A stretch of DNA of 64,000 nt from an uncultured Winogradskyella sp. (GTDB taxonomy: Bacteria; Bacteroidota; Bacteroidia; Flavobacteriales; Flavobacteriaceae). The translations under genes were made by a program, and so were the position numbers. Positions within the stretch are counted from its first letter, which is position 1; every line of letters starts with the position of its first letter. Where the stretch lies: the NCBI RefSeq assembly GCF_947498005.1, contig NZ_CANMIW010000001.1, positions 62,001 through 126,000 on the forward strand, written 5' to 3'. Under the pieces are notes generated by a model. That model did no database searches. It saw only the letters and a program-made list of their open reading frames with translations, and had not been told where the DNA came from. This document shows positions 43,704-53,922 of the stretch, one piece after another.

Positions 43704-44096
43704 ATGAAAACCGGCTCAATATTTATCCTACTTGTAATGTCATCTATTATCGCTACAGCGCAAAAGTCAAAATTAAATGGTATTGAGGACTCTATTGCTA
43801 TAAAACCAACTATAACAATGATAGATTTAAGTGAGTTTTCATTTACCAATAATGATACATCACCAAGATTAAAACCTTTTAATTATACTGCAAAATTGAG
43901 CAAACATCCTGCTGGATTAAAAGTTGACATGGCGAAAATTGAAGTGATGAGAGACGGTTTTATTGCATTTTCTTCTGAAAACTTAAAAAAGAGTTTTTTT
44001 AGAGACTTTAATATAACTTATAGACGTGCAGCACTTACACGCCTATTGCCAAAAACTCCAGATTATAGCAATTATGATCCACAAGCTAATCTTTAA
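43704..44096 (+). CDS. Secreted protein of unknown function
   Basis: The 130-residue protein has a signal peptide (MKTGSIFILLVMSSIIATAQ) and a mature part of about 110 residues with no cysteine and no family that I recognise (HPAGLKVDMAKIEVMRDGF; FRDFNITYRRAALTRLLP). It stands alone between dprA and the HU/SPOR gene. The signal peptide and codon usage support it as a real gene. Confidence 0.7.
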   Translation: MKTGSIFILLVMSSIIATAQKSKLNGIEDSIAIKPTITMIDLSEFSFTNNDTSPRLKPFNYTAKLSKHPAGLKVDMAKIEVMRDGFIAFSSENLKKSFFRDFNITYRRAALTRLLPKTPDYSNYDPQANL

Positions 44097-44220
44097 AAAT
44101 ATACATCACTTTTAGTAAATATTTTGTCAAGAAGCCATAGCAAATCAAGCACATAGATAATTTTTAATTTCGATGTTAATAACTAAGTCAAACTAAATTT
44201 CGTTCAGAAACAAATATTTT

Positions 44221-44228
44221 TAACTTTG
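44221..44228 (+). promoter_or_regulatory. -7 box immediately before the HU/SPOR gene
   Basis: TAACTTTG matches TAnnTTTG and ends only 7 bp before the ATG at 44236, so the mRNA should begin within a few bases of the start codon. Confidence 0.5.
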
Positions 44229-44235
44229 CGTTAAT

Positions 44236-45177
44236 ATGCAATTAGAGACTTACATTAGCGACCTTTTATACCGTTACGATTGTGTTACTGTTCCTGAGTT
44301 TGGGGCATTTTTAACGCAACGTGAATCAGCGAAATTACACGAAACTACTAATTCGTTTTACCCTCCAAAAAAGGCATTATCTTTTAACGAGCAGTTGCAA
44401 CAAAATGATGGTTTGTTAGCTAATTATATTGCTGAGGTTGAAAAAATACCATATTTAAAAGCTTTAAATAAAATCTCTAATCAAATAAAATCTATTAAAG
44501 CATTTTTAGTTGAAGGTGAAACCGTTCAGCTTAAAAACATTGGTGATTTGGTAATGAATGCGGATGGGAAAATTGAATTTGATCCATCACACCAAATTAA
44601 CTACTTAACAGATTCATTTGGGCTATCTCACTTTACATCTACTGATGTAGATCGTGAAATTTACTTAGCAAATGTTGAGGACATAGAAGTTAATTCTCCT
44701 ATTGTTTTAAACCCAGAAAAGCGATCTAATCGTAACTGGATGAAGTATGCTGCAGCTGCTGTTCTATTGTTAGGACTTGGCGGTTTTAGCGCTGTTACTT
44801 ACCATAACAATAACTCTATAGAGAATCACAATCAATTAGCACAAGAGCAAGCTAATGAGCAACTCGATGCCAAAGTACAAGAAGCTACGTTTGTAATTAG
44901 TAATCCTTTACCTGCTGCCACACTTTCTTTAGAAAAACAAAGTGGCAATTACCACATTGTTGCTGGTGCGTTTAGAGTTGAAGCTAATTCTGATAAAAAG
45001 GTAGATCAACTTAGAGCAAAAGGTTATAAAGCTCGTAAAATTGGCACTAATCGCTATGGTTTACATGAAGTTGTTTATGCTAGCTATATTTCTAGAGATG
45101 AAGCACAACGCGAATTATATAAAATTCGTAAAGCGCATAATCGCGATGCTTGGTTATTAATCAAGACCTTAAAGTAA
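44236..45177 (+). CDS. HU-CCDC81 / SPOR domain envelope protein
   Basis: The 313-residue protein has two N-terminal HU-like CCDC81-type domains (METYISDLLYRYDCVTVPEFGAF begins with MQLETYISDLL; then YLKALNKISNQIKSIKAFL). One membrane span lies at ~173-190 (AAAAVLLLGLGGFSAVTY). A C-terminal SPOR domain at ~235-313 (NYHIVAGAFRVEANSDKKV; RYGLHEVVYASYISRDEAQ) should bind denuded peptidoglycan glycans. The cytoplasmic HU part may bind DNA, so it could link chromosome and septum; that is inferred. Confidence 0.85.
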   Translation: MQLETYISDLLYRYDCVTVPEFGAFLTQRESAKLHETTNSFYPPKKALSFNEQLQQNDGLLANYIAEVEKIPYLKALNKISNQIKSIKAFLVEGETVQLKNIGDLVMNADGKIEFDPSHQINYLTDSFGLSHFTSTDVDREIYLANVEDIEVNSPIVLNPEKRSNRNWMKYAAAAVLLLGLGGFSAVTYHNNNSIENHNQLAQEQANEQLDAKVQEATFVISNPLPAATLSLEKQSGNYHIVAGAFRVEANSDKKVDQLRAKGYKARKIGTNRYGLHEVVYASYISRDEAQRELYKIRKAHNRDAWLLIKTLK

Positions 45178-45234
45178 ATCTTCTCGCTTTTCATTATTTA
45201 ATGTTAATCTTACATCTACCTGCAAGAATCACTC

Positions 45235-45242
45235 TATCTTTG
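45235..45242 (+). promoter_or_regulatory. -7 box of the thioesterase gene
   Basis: TATCTTTG matches TAnnTTTG, 20 bp upstream of the ATG at 45263. Confidence 0.5.
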
Positions 45243-45262
45243 CACAAATTCTTAATATCCTT

Positions 45263-45772
45263 ATGCAATCTAGAACTGCGTCTCAATCTAAAACTATTGT
45301 AACTGATTTAGTGTTACCAAGTGAAACCAATCCTATCAATAATTTATTTGGTGGAGAATTATTAGCTCGTATGGACAGAGCTGCTAGTATATCTGCTAGG
45401 AGACACTCTAGACGTATCGTTGTTACGGCTTCTGTAAATCATGTCGCATTTAATAGATCAGTGCCCTTAGGTAGCGTTGTAATGATTGAAGCAAAAGTTT
45501 CTAGAGCATTCTCATCTTCAATGGAAGTTTATATGGACGTTTGGATAGAAGACAGAGAGTCTGGTGAATGTGTTAAAGCTAACGAAGCCATTTATACGTT
45601 TGTTGCCGTAGATGAAACCGGAAGACCTGTAAAAGTACCTGAATTGGTACCTGAAACCGAATTAGAAAAACTACGTTATGATGCCGCTTTGCGTCGTAAA
45701 CAATTGAGCCTATTATTAGCAGGAAAAATAAAGCCAGAAGACGCTACTGAGCTTAAAGCCCTTTTTGATTAA
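45263..45772 (+). CDS. Acyl-CoA thioesterase, YciA/BACH hotdog family
   Basis: The 169-residue protein has the hotdog pattern of the acyl-CoA hydrolase family: TDLVLPSETNPINNLFGGELLARMDRAA with the catalytic Asn/Asp region, then TASVNHVAFNRSVPLG and a C-terminal variable tail. These enzymes release CoA from fatty acyl-CoA in the cytoplasm. It overlaps the end of the EnvC-like gene by 4 nt in convergent orientation. Confidence 0.9.
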   Translation: MQSRTASQSKTIVTDLVLPSETNPINNLFGGELLARMDRAASISARRHSRRIVVTASVNHVAFNRSVPLGSVVMIEAKVSRAFSSSMEVYMDVWIEDRESGECVKANEAIYTFVAVDETGRPVKVPELVPETELEKLRYDAALRRKQLSLLLAGKIKPEDATELKALFD

Positions 45773-46989
45773 TACTTAGCTAACCAAGGTTCTGGATTAA
45801 GTACAAGGTCATTTTTATATATTCGAAAACCTAATAATGATTCACCTGAAGATTTGTTAGAGAACACCTTACCAATAACCTGACCCGTTGTGATTTTATC
45901 ACCAGTCTTTACATTAACCTCAGAAAGGTTCATATACACACTAAAATATTTTCCATGTCTTACTAAAATGGTAGGATTACCACGTTTCATAACATGAATT
46001 TTAGAAACGACACCATTAAATACCGCTTTAACATCTGAATTTGCGTCTGTGGCAATATAGATACTCTTATAATTTTGAGTAATTGAGTTATCTGTTAACG
46101 AACGCCTTTTTCCAAATTTCCCTTTAATAACACCTCTAGAAACAGGCCAACCTAACTTTCCTCGGTTAGATTCAAAGTTCGCTGACAGTTTTTTAGCTTC
46201 TGGTGTCTCTACAAATTTCCCTTTAGAAGACGTGCTACCAGATTTCTTATTAGCTGCAGCAATAGTTTCTCTAATTATTCGATTAATTTCTTTATCTAAA
46301 CGTGCGGTTTCCTGCTTTTTCTTTTTAATCTGAGCTGTGAATTTTCCCATTTCAGATTTAATTGAAGCCATTAAAACTTCACGTTGTTTTAACTCACCTT
46401 CTAATTCGCGTTTAGCAATACGGTTTTCTTCAATTAGTTTTTCCTTGTCTTTCTTTTGCTTATTTAATTCTACATTTAAAGTCTCTAACTCTTTAGTTTT
46501 AGCTTTTATAGCAACACCTTGTTCCTTTTGGTAATTAGAATACTGTTTTATGTATTGTAGACGCTTATACGCTTGCTGAAAGTTGCTAGACGATAATAAG
46601 AACATCACTTTACTTTGCTCTGACTTACTTTTATAAGATTTTACTACCATGGCAGCATAATCATCTTTAAGCTCTTTTAGCTGCGTTTTTAAGCTTGAAA
46701 TTTCATTTTGATTGCTATTAATTTCCCTAGTCAGTAAATTAGCTTGCTCGTTAGTTATTCTAATTAAATTTTTACGAACGCTCACCTTATAATTAATGTC
46801 TTCAATGAGTGTAATTGCAGATTTCTGCTCTTTCTTTTTAGTGTATAATAACGCATTTATCAGCTTAATTTCTTTTAACTTTTGCTGACGTTGTGCCTCT
46901 AATTCTTTTTGCTTATTACTTTGCGCAAAAACTGTCGTTGTTGAGAATATAAAACCTAACAGAAATACAATATATGTTAGTTTTTTCAT
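45769..46989 (-). CDS. EnvC-like murein hydrolase activator (coiled coil plus degenerate M23)
   Basis: I start at the ATG at 46989, where MKKLTYIVFLLGFIFSTTTVFAQ is a signal peptide; the longer frame reads 11 polar residues before it. The 406-residue protein has ~220 residues of coiled coil (QKELEAQRQQKLKEIK ... AKTKELETLNVELNKQKKD) and a C-terminal LytM/M23 fold. The metal ligands are missing: IYIATD replaces the first His block, and VYMNLSEV replaces the HxH of the active family (usually YGHL). It should activate amidases at division rather than cut glycan links itself. Confidence 0.88.
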   Translation of the reverse strand: MKKLTYIVFLLGFIFSTTTVFAQSNKQKELEAQRQQKLKEIKLINALLYTKKKEQKSAITLIEDINYKVSVRKNLIRITNEQANLLTREINSNQNEISSLKTQLKELKDDYAAMVVKSYKSKSEQSKVMFLLSSSNFQQAYKRLQYIKQYSNYQKEQGVAIKAKTKELETLNVELNKQKKDKEKLIEENRIAKRELEGELKQREVLMASIKSEMGKFTAQIKKKKQETARLDKEINRIIRETIAAANKKSGSTSSKGKFVETPEAKKLSANFESNRGKLGWPVSRGVIKGKFGKRRSLTDNSITQNYKSIYIATDANSDVKAVFNGVVSKIHVMKRGNPTILVRHGKYFSVYMNLSEVNVKTGDKITTGQVIGKVFSNKSSGESLLGFRIYKNDLVLNPEPWLAKY

Positions 46990-47049
46990 TGAAATATTAA
47001 TATGAGATTTCTCGTTGTTCATGCTTCTATCTGTCCCGATGACAAACCA

Positions 47050-47844
47050 TTATTTTATAACTATTTCTTTATAACCAGAAGGAATTTTAAAAGGAAAACG
47101 CACTTCATCATTCAAAGATACGGATTTAAACTCCATAGCAACTGCCACCTCATCACTATCATCAACGGCAACAATTCTAATGTTTTTAGGAATGATTTCT
47201 TCATCCACTTCTTGATATGAAGCGTAATCCACTTGAAGCATTCGTCTTTTTAATTGTTGTTGCAATTGCAAACTGTCCATCTTAAAATGCGAAGGATTTA
47301 TTAAATAGAATAATTCCATAAGTGCACTTTGATCTTTAGGACTCACTGCATAAGAATTACCATTTACAGCAACCTGATGTGGTTCTGCTTTTAGGTCATA
47401 AATCGCCTGACCTAATAAGATATTCTGCACTTTCATAAAATCTAATTCAATACCAACAACATCACTTAATAGTTTGTAATCGCCATCAAAATACTCATTA
47501 TCTATCTTATTATAAAACTTCACTTTATCAGGTGTAATCATCATACGAGCCACTCCAAAAAGAGACTCACTTAACCAAATTACCCTATCTTTCTCCATAC
47601 GCAGAGTAAAACCTGCACCTTGAGTTTTATCATTCTGAGTTATATCTATTTTAACTCTTGCTTTTAAGGTTTTATACGTTGTACTATTTTTTTCGTGCTG
47701 TTTTATCACTTGCTTTACAGAGAGCTTATCACTAGCCTCACCTGAAGCAATGACATTTTTTGCCGAGTTACAACTGAATGCTACCACTATAAATAAAGCA
47801 CTAATTGTAAATTTTATGTTTGTAACGAACTGAGAAAATTTCAT
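47050..47844 (-). CDS. DUF4292 lipoprotein
   Basis: The 264-residue protein has a lipoprotein signal (ISALFIVVAFSC) and the DUF4292 body: KARVKIDITQNDKTQGAGFTLRM, VIWLSESLFGVARMMITPDKV and FYNKIDNEYFDGDYKLL. DUF4292 is related in shape to LolA/LolB-type lipid-binding folds. It follows the TPR gene by 8 bp and precedes the EnvC-like gene, all minus strand, so an envelope role is likely. Confidence 0.88.
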   Translation of the reverse strand: MKFSQFVTNIKFTISALFIVVAFSCNSAKNVIASGEASDKLSVKQVIKQHEKNSTTYKTLKARVKIDITQNDKTQGAGFTLRMEKDRVIWLSESLFGVARMMITPDKVKFYNKIDNEYFDGDYKLLSDVVGIELDFMKVQNILLGQAIYDLKAEPHQVAVNGNSYAVSPKDQSALMELFYLINPSHFKMDSLQLQQQLKRRMLQVDYASYQEVDEEIIPKNIRIVAVDDSDEVAVAMEFKSVSLNDEVRFPFKIPSGYKEIVIK

Positions 47845-47852
47845 GTATATTT

Positions 47853-49217
47853 TTATTGTTGCAATTTTAGGGCTTTTGCTTTTTTAGCAAACGTATCTGA
47901 TTTACTAATATTATTTAACGTTTTATAAGCAATACTTAATTCTGAATAAAAATCGGCTTCCATATTTGGGTTATCAATTAAAAAATCTAATCCCATTTCT
48001 AAGTTTTCAATTGCTTTTTTAGGTGTGCCAAGTTTGTTTTGTGCCACGCCAACCACCAAATATAAAATAGGTTGTGCCGGATATAATTCTAAGGCTGCTT
48101 CTCCATCATTTGCAACGGCTTTATAGTCTTCAATATCTAACTGAAGTAGTAAGGCGTCTTTTATTAGTTTAAAGTCGTCTGGCGTCTGTTTTAAGGCTTC
48201 TTTAAAATTAGAGAGTGCTTTTAACTTATCACCAGCTTTTAAATAATAATACCCTAAATCACTATGTGTTTGCGCATCTTTATTTTCATCTATTAATGAG
48301 GTCACGTCTATTAAATCAGATTCGTATTCAGGATTTCTACCAACAAACGATACAAAATCCTTAAGCACTTTGGCTTTAGCGTCTGCATTAATCTCAGGAC
48401 TTGTTAAAACCGTTTTTACAGAGCCAATTGCGTCCTCTACTTTGCCATCTTGAAGATAGAACTTATACAATGCCAAATGCACAAATTTTGAATCTGGTTT
48501 TGTTTTTAACAAGTTTTGAGCGGCTTTATAAGCATTTTTACGATCGCCTGTCTGGCTATATCTATAAATAAGTTTTAAGTGGTTGTCTTCATTGTTAGGG
48601 TTGTTGGCTATACGCTGTTCTAAGTTTTCAATTCTATCATCTGCATTACCTGTGATGCTGTAGATATGATTTCTCATTGCATCTCTAGATTCACTCAAAC
48701 CAAATTCTGCATCTAACTCATCTAAAATATCTAATGCTTGCTTGTATTTCTCTTCTCTAACATATAGCGATGCTAAATCTTCTTTATAATCTGGATGATA
48801 TTTTACGAGTTGCTTTATTGTTTTTAAAGCATTTTTCACATCCTCTTGCTGAAAATATACATCGTAAAGCTCATCTAGAAACCAAACATTGTCTGGCTGC
48901 ATTTCTATAGCCTTTTTTAGATTATCTTCTGCTGCTCCAAAATTTTTAAGTTTGTTGTAGTTTTTACCAAGTTCAAAATAAATAACTGGTTTTTTACTAT
49001 CGAGATTTAAACATTTATGAAGCGCATCTACTGCTTTATCATAATTTTCAATCCCTTTTTGTTTCAAAGCTTCAAAGAAATGTTCTTGAAATTCGTCTTC
49101 ATAATTTCCTAGATCATCATCTGGTCTTTTATTAAAATCCACTTGAGCATAGCTTGCCTGCGGAACGCTTAACATTCCGAAAATAAAAACCAATATCAAA
49201 ATAAATTGCTTATTCAC
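47853..49217 (-). CDS. Periplasmic tetratricopeptide-repeat protein
   Basis: The 454-residue protein has a signal peptide and about ten TPR-like helical pairs, such as AVDALHKCLNLDSKKPVIYFELG, AAEDNLKKAIEMQPDNVWFLDEL and KALSNFKEALKQTPDDFKLI. It serves as a scaffold of unknown partner. It starts at GTG (49217), overlapping the ABM gene by 8 nt, and is followed by the DUF4292 gene. Confidence 0.88.
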   Translation of the reverse strand: MNKQFILILVFIFGMLSVPQASYAQVDFNKRPDDDLGNYEDEFQEHFFEALKQKGIENYDKAVDALHKCLNLDSKKPVIYFELGKNYNKLKNFGAAEDNLKKAIEMQPDNVWFLDELYDVYFQQEDVKNALKTIKQLVKYHPDYKEDLASLYVREEKYKQALDILDELDAEFGLSESRDAMRNHIYSITGNADDRIENLEQRIANNPNNEDNHLKLIYRYSQTGDRKNAYKAAQNLLKTKPDSKFVHLALYKFYLQDGKVEDAIGSVKTVLTSPEINADAKAKVLKDFVSFVGRNPEYESDLIDVTSLIDENKDAQTHSDLGYYYLKAGDKLKALSNFKEALKQTPDDFKLIKDALLLQLDIEDYKAVANDGEAALELYPAQPILYLVVGVAQNKLGTPKKAIENLEMGLDFLIDNPNMEADFYSELSIAYKTLNNISKSDTFAKKAKALKLQQ

Positions 49218-49527
49218 TTTGTTGTTGTTTTAGCAAGTCTTCAACCATTTCAAATTTTTCTAAGACTTCAAACGTTTCACAAGATGCTTTCATTTTTTTT
49301 CTAAAATGATTGGCTTCTTCTGGTAAATTTCCTCCAGCATTATCAAATGTAGATTTATTTGGCCATTGTGCATATGCAAAGAAGTTTAGGTTATCTTTTT
49401 TATGTAATCGAGAGCCTAAACTTCCTTCATGTTTGTAAATCAATTTTGTTAAACCTGTCCAAGCTTCAATGAATTTTTCTTCTTGGTTGGGTTTAATTCT
49501 AATAGTGTACAAAACGATATACATCAT
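49210..49527 (-). CDS. ABM-family (antibiotic biosynthesis monooxygenase-like) protein
   Basis: The 105-residue protein has the ferredoxin-like ABM pattern: YIVLYTIRIKPNQEEKFIEAW, EGSLGSRLHKKDNLNFFAYAQW and a C-terminal helix. Such small dimeric proteins include monooxygenases and haem-degrading enzymes, but most are unassigned. No catalytic residue can be called. It overlaps the TPR gene. Confidence 0.75.
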   Translation of the reverse strand: MMYIVLYTIRIKPNQEEKFIEAWTGLTKLIYKHEGSLGSRLHKKDNLNFFAYAQWPNKSTFDNAGGNLPEEANHFRKKMKASCETFEVLEKFEMVEDLLKQQQSE

Positions 49528-49616
49528 TGCTTAATCATAGTTATAAGGTGTCTTTCAAAAGTTGTTCCAAAGATAACTCAACCAAAAAAAGAGATTTCTG
49601 CTTTCGCAAAAATTTG

Positions 49617-50636
49617 TTACTCCATAATTGTGTAATCTCCTATACTAATCTTAGTAAACTCACCATTGTACTTAACATGATTACCAATCATTGCTTCATC
49701 TAAATTAGCGTTTTTGATAGTACTCTGGTTTTGTATTAAGCTATTTTTAACGGTTGAATTCTCAATAACACAATCTTTACCTATTGAAACATGAGGTCCT
49801 ACCGTTGTATTCTTTAACACTGTTCCTTTACCAATATAACAAGGTTCAATTACTTTTGAGTTTTCTAAAACGACAGAATCATCAATTAATTGTTCTTCGT
49901 TGTCTGCTGTTAAAAAGCCTAACATTTTGGCGTTAGTTTCTAAGGTAACGGCTTTGTTTCCACAATCCATCCATTCGTCAACGGTTCCAGTTTTAAAAAC
50001 TCTACCATCTGCCATCATACGTTTAATACCATCATTGATTTGGTATTCGCCACCATTCATGATGTTTTCATCTAAAATTTCTTGTAATTTTTCTTTTAAG
50101 ACAGCGACATCTTTAAAGTAATAGATGCCTATAACGGCTTGATCACTAACAAAAGATTCTGGCTTTTCTACAAGCTCTACAATATTTTGATCGTCATTTA
50201 ATTTTACAACGCCATAAGCTTCTGGGTTGGCAACACATTTGGTCCAAATCACACTATCTGCTGAAGGATCTAAATCAAATTCAGCTCTAATTAACGTATC
50301 TGCATAGGCGATTACTGCTGGTCCAGAGAGCGATGGCTTTGCACTCATAATAGCATGACCTGTACCCAAAGGTTGGTCTTGTCTATAGATGGAAGCTTTT
50401 GCACCTAAACCTTCTGCTAATTCTTGTAAGCTGCTGACAACGTCATCTCCAAAAAAAGCTGGATCGCCCAAAACAAATGCAATTTCTTCAATAGGTTGCT
50501 TTAAAACTTTAGCAATATCTTTTACTAAACGATGCACTATGGGTTGACCTGCAACTGGTATTAATGGTTTAGGTACTGTTAAACTATGTGGTCTTAGGCG
50601 AGATCCTCTGCCTGCCATTGGTACTATTATTTTCAT
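49617..50636 (-). CDS. Sugar-1-phosphate nucleotidyltransferase
   Basis: The 339-residue protein has the NTP-transferase signature MAGRGSRLRPHSLTVPKPLIPV, the metal Asp in IAYADTLI and a EKPESF block. A C-terminal left-handed beta-helix of hexapeptide repeats follows (VIEPCYIGKGTVLKNTTVGPHVSIG). It should activate a sugar phosphate to an NDP-sugar for envelope glycans; the sugar cannot be told. A polysaccharide flippase gene lies two genes upstream. Confidence 0.9.
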   Translation of the reverse strand: MKIIVPMAGRGSRLRPHSLTVPKPLIPVAGQPIVHRLVKDIAKVLKQPIEEIAFVLGDPAFFGDDVVSSLQELAEGLGAKASIYRQDQPLGTGHAIMSAKPSLSGPAVIAYADTLIRAEFDLDPSADSVIWTKCVANPEAYGVVKLNDDQNIVELVEKPESFVSDQAVIGIYYFKDVAVLKEKLQEILDENIMNGGEYQINDGIKRMMADGRVFKTGTVDEWMDCGNKAVTLETNAKMLGFLTADNEEQLIDDSVVLENSKVIEPCYIGKGTVLKNTTVGPHVSIGKDCVIENSTVKNSLIQNQSTIKNANLDEAMIGNHVKYNGEFTKISIGDYTIME

Positions 50637-50643
50637 AACTATG

Positions 50644-50657
50644 CCTGCGTAAGCAGG
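50644..50657. repeat. Short hairpin repeat in the gap before dut
   Basis: CCTGC-GTAA-GCAGG within ATGCCTGCGTAAGCAGGTAT, a short imperfect palindrome of a kind found repeatedly in flavobacterial intergenic DNA. No T-tract follows on either strand. The rest of 50637-50802 shows nothing else. Confidence 0.5.
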
Positions 50658-50802
50658 TATCTTTTAAATTAAACTATTTTCCTATTAAAGTAGGAAACTC
50701 TATTATTACTAATTTTATTATTATTTAAATTCTAATTAGTTCTTAAATCATAACAATTAGGCTTCATTTTTATTCTGAGACTCTTGTCTGAGTACGACTT
50801 AA

Positions 50803-51237
50803 TTATTTGGTACCTGTACTCCCAAAACCGCCTTCTCCGCGATCTGTATTAGAAAGTATTTCTACCTGTTCCCATTCTGCACGTTCATATTTTGCTATGA
50901 CTAATTGTGCTATACGCTCACCATTTTGAATTAAAAAATCGTCATTAGAAAGATTGACTAATATCACTCCGATTTCGCCTCTATAATCTGCATCAATCGT
51001 TCCTGGTGCATTTAAAACTGTAATGCCTTTTTTCGCTGCAAGTCCACTTCTTGGTCTTACTTGTGCTTCAATACCAACTGGCAATTCTATGAATAAACCT
51101 GTACCAACGATAGTACGCTCTAAAGGTTTTAATATTCTAGCTTCGGTAATACTTGCACGTAAATCCATACCTGCAGAAGCGATAGTTTCGTAATGTGGTA
51201 AATCGTGTATAGATTTGTTTATTATTTTAATTTTCAT
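50803..51237 (-). CDS. dut: dUTP pyrophosphatase
   Basis: The 144-residue trimeric enzyme hydrolyses dUTP to dUMP, preventing uracil entering DNA. The five motifs are present: [37 protein letters not shown] and the C-terminal [11 protein letters not shown] start at the ATG at 51237; a GTG two codons upstream overlaps the flippase stop (51240). Confidence 0.97.
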   Translation of the reverse strand: MKIKIINKSIHDLPHYETIASAGMDLRASITEARILKPLERTIVGTGLFIELPVGIEAQVRPRSGLAAKKGITVLNAPGTIDADYRGEIGVILVNLSNDDFLIQNGERIAQLVIAKYERAEWEQVEILSNTDRGEGGFGSTGTK

Positions 51238-51239
51238 GT

Positions 51240-52724
51240 TCACTTTTGTCTGTTCAATACTTGTTTTAACTCTTTCTTTTCAAGCATAATAACTAAGCCC
51301 AAAAATACAATTAACATTGCAATTCCTACCAAATAATTTTCGCGATAGTTATAAAAAAACGTAAATGAGAATACGATAGATATTACGAGGTATAAACTTA
51401 TTTTCTTGAGATTATATGGGATTGGATAATATTTTCGTCCAAAATAAAATGATAATAACATCATAACAGCATACGCAGAAACAGTTGCAATGGCAGAACC
51501 TTTAAATCCAATTCTAGGAATTAAAATAAAATTTAATACTAAGGTTACTAAGGCTCCTAAGATTGAAATATAAGCACCAAACTTAGTGCGATCTGTAATT
51601 TTATACCAAACCGATAGATTGTGATAAATACCTAAACAAAAGTTAGCCAACAGAATAAAAGGTACAATCCACATGGCTTCGTAATAAGCTTCGCTTAGAA
51701 TAATGTATGGCTTTAAAAGATCCGCAAATACAACAACTACTAAAAGAATTACAGAACCAAAGGCTACAAAATATTCTAAGATCTTAGCATAATTTTTTTG
51801 CGGGTTTTTAGTATTAGAATGGCTAAAAAAATAGGGTTCTATACCTAAACGAAAAGCTGTTGCAAACAAAGTCATGAACAAAGCGAGCTTATAACAGGCT
51901 GAATACATCCCAATTTGTTGGTCTGCAATGTCATCTGGTAATAGATACTCTAATAAAATACGATCAAAGGTTTCATTGACGGAATATGCAATACCTGCAA
52001 TTAGTACTGGCAGTGCATAACGCATCATTTTTTTCCAAAGTTCAGTATCAAATGAGAATTTTATTTTGGTGTAGAAAGGCAATAAAACTAATAAGGTTAA
52101 TCCACTAGCTATTACATTAGAAATGAAAATGTAACTAATTTGAAACTCGGGAATATAAATACTATTGAAAAATGAATTGCCTTTAGCTAAACCTTGTAAA
52201 TACAATAACAAGAAAATATTCAAACCTAAATTTACAGCAACATTAAATATTTTAATTACGGCATAACGCATTGGTCTTGCTGTAGCTCTTAACCAGGAAA
52301 ATGGAATAATAACCAAAGCATCTAAGAGCAAAATAACAAAGACTAAATTGAGATATTTAAGCTCTATATTTATGAATGAAGAAATTTGGTGTCTTAATAG
52401 AAAAGCAATGCCTATTAAGGAAAAAGAGCTAATAATCAATGATATTGCAGAGGTGCTTATTACCTTTTCTTTGTCATCCTCTTTGTTAAAAAACCTAAAG
52501 AATGCGGTTTCCATTCCGTAAGCTAACACCACATTAAACAATACAAAGTAGGCAAAAATGAAAGATACACGACCATATTCTTCAACAGACAACACCTCTG
52601 GATTGGTATAAAGTGGTACCAAAATAAAACCTAACATTCGAGGTAAAACGGTCGCTAAACCGTAAATAAATGTTTGTTTAAAAAGTGATTTGAGTCCGCT
52701 CAACGTATTGCTCTTGAATTGCAT
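51240..52724 (-). CDS. Polysaccharide flippase (Wzx/MATE-type)
   Basis: The 494-residue protein has about 12-14 hydrophobic helices ([66 protein letters not shown]). It carries the family pattern [10 protein letters not shown] and LRATARP, typical of oligosaccharide flippases that move undecaprenyl-linked units across the inner membrane. The start is the ATG at 52724. It is coupled to dut. Confidence 0.9.
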   Translation of the reverse strand: MQFKSNTLSGLKSLFKQTFIYGLATVLPRMLGFILVPLYTNPEVLSVEEYGRVSFIFAYFVLFNVVLAYGMETAFFRFFNKEDDKEKVISTSAISLIISSFSLIGIAFLLRHQISSFINIELKYLNLVFVILLLDALVIIPFSWLRATARPMRYAVIKIFNVAVNLGLNIFLLLYLQGLAKGNSFFNSIYIPEFQISYIFISNVIASGLTLLVLLPFYTKIKFSFDTELWKKMMRYALPVLIAGIAYSVNETFDRILLEYLLPDDIADQQIGMYSACYKLALFMTLFATAFRLGIEPYFFSHSNTKNPQKNYAKILEYFVAFGSVILLVVVVFADLLKPYIILSEAYYEAMWIVPFILLANFCLGIYHNLSVWYKITDRTKFGAYISILGALVTLVLNFILIPRIGFKGSAIATVSAYAVMMLLSFYFGRKYYPIPYNLKKISLYLVISIVFSFTFFYNYRENYLVGIAMLIVFLGLVIMLEKKELKQVLNRQK

Positions 52725-52785
52725 CAAAAGTATTGAAATTATCTTAAAAGTACAGTTAATTGAAGTTATGAAACTACCTGAGGTA

Positions 52786-53922
52786 CTATTCTAAATTAAA
52801 ACCGGCTATATAATTACTATTTCTAATTGATGTTATGGGCTCATTAAAACGTTTGAGCTCCTTTTTATTGTAAGTAATTATAGTATTGTTGGTATAACTT
52901 AAAGCTACCTCAGTTATTGCTAATTCATTGAAAATGTTTTCTAATTCATTAACATTTTTTATAGTAATCATGTCTTCTGTCGCTGCTCGTGCTTCTCTTT
53001 TATAGATTTCAGGAGGTCCGTTTTCGTAATAAACACCTCTTTTTTCATCTAAATCAGACACCTTTACATATTTCACTATACCATTTTCAACATAACTAAT
53101 AGCACATTCATTGTCTTCTAAAGTAAATGGAAAATCTTTATCCTTCTCTGCTTTCTTAAAGGTATAATAAGGCGATTTGTTTTTTAAAACTGCTGTGTAT
53201 CTTCCATAATTTTCAACAAGTTTTGCTTTAAGATTTCTAAAATAAACACTGTCAATTTTTATATGCTCTTGTTTATTTACAATTGGCACAAAAACATTCA
53301 TTCCTGTGCCTCCTACCTTTATGCCAGCATACCATTCTTGAAATGATATTGTTTTAACTTTGAAAGTAGTAGATGCCTGAAAAGATGGTGTAGGTTTTAT
53401 ATCTGTGTCGTGACCAGAAACAATCATAGCTTCGCGTCGCCTTTGATACGCTAAAGGAGGACCGTCTTCATATTGAACTCGTTCCTTTTCTAATACATTA
53501 GCTACCTTTAGATATTTAATTTTATCATTTTCGATATATCTAATTGCACATTCGTTTTCTGATAAAGTAAATGGATATTCATTAGAATTCTCCTGATTAT
53601 TAAATGTATGGTCAGGCGAATTATCTTTTAAAACAGCAGTATATCTGCCATAATTTCTGACGAGTTGTCCTTTTAAATTATTAAAGTAAATACTGTCTAT
53701 AATTACATTTTCTGGCTTATTTTCTATTGGAACAAAAACATTAATACCTGTATTTTCTTCATCTATATGTGTGTACCATTCCTGGTAAAAAATAGGTTTT
53801 ACTTTAAATGACACGCTTTTTTGTTGCGACTTAGTATTTAGCCTTGAACTTGAACACTGAAAGGTTGTAGATAAAACACTGAACACCAATATGGTAAATA
53901 ATACCTTCTTAAGTTGTTTCAT
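52786..53922 (-). CDS. Lipoprotein with two tandem copies of an unrecognised domain
   Basis: I start at the ATG at 53922, giving a lipoprotein signal (VLFTILVFSVLSTTFQC). Two ~130-residue repeats follow. Each has an F.V..I.FQEWY opening, then NVFVPI.NK, IDS.YF.NLK..LV.NYGRYTAVL, an ENECAI.Y.EN..KYLKV block and an ending Y..GPP..Y.R. A ~60-residue tail closes the protein (378 residues). I recognise no family. The neighbouring gene 54029-54487 carries a single divergent copy. Confidence 0.75.
   Translation of the reverse strand: MKQLKKVLFTILVFSVLSTTFQCSSSRLNTKSQQKSVSFKVKPIFYQEWYTHIDEENTGINVFVPIENKPENVIIDSIYFNNLKGQLVRNYGRYTAVLKDNSPDHTFNNQENSNEYPFTLSENECAIRYIENDKIKYLKVANVLEKERVQYEDGPPLAYQRRREAMIVSGHDTDIKPTPSFQASTTFKVKTISFQEWYAGIKVGGTGMNVFVPIVNKQEHIKIDSVYFRNLKAKLVENYGRYTAVLKNKSPYYTFKKAEKDKDFPFTLEDNECAISYVENGIVKYVKVSDLDEKRGVYYENGPPEIYKREARAATEDMITIKNVNELENIFNELAITEVALSYTNNTIITYNKKELKRFNEPITSIRNSNYIAGFNLE

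Noticed and set aside
45769-46989. Active M23 endopeptidase
   Set aside because: The fold is present but the metal-binding His/Asp and HxH residues are replaced, as in EnvC-type activators.
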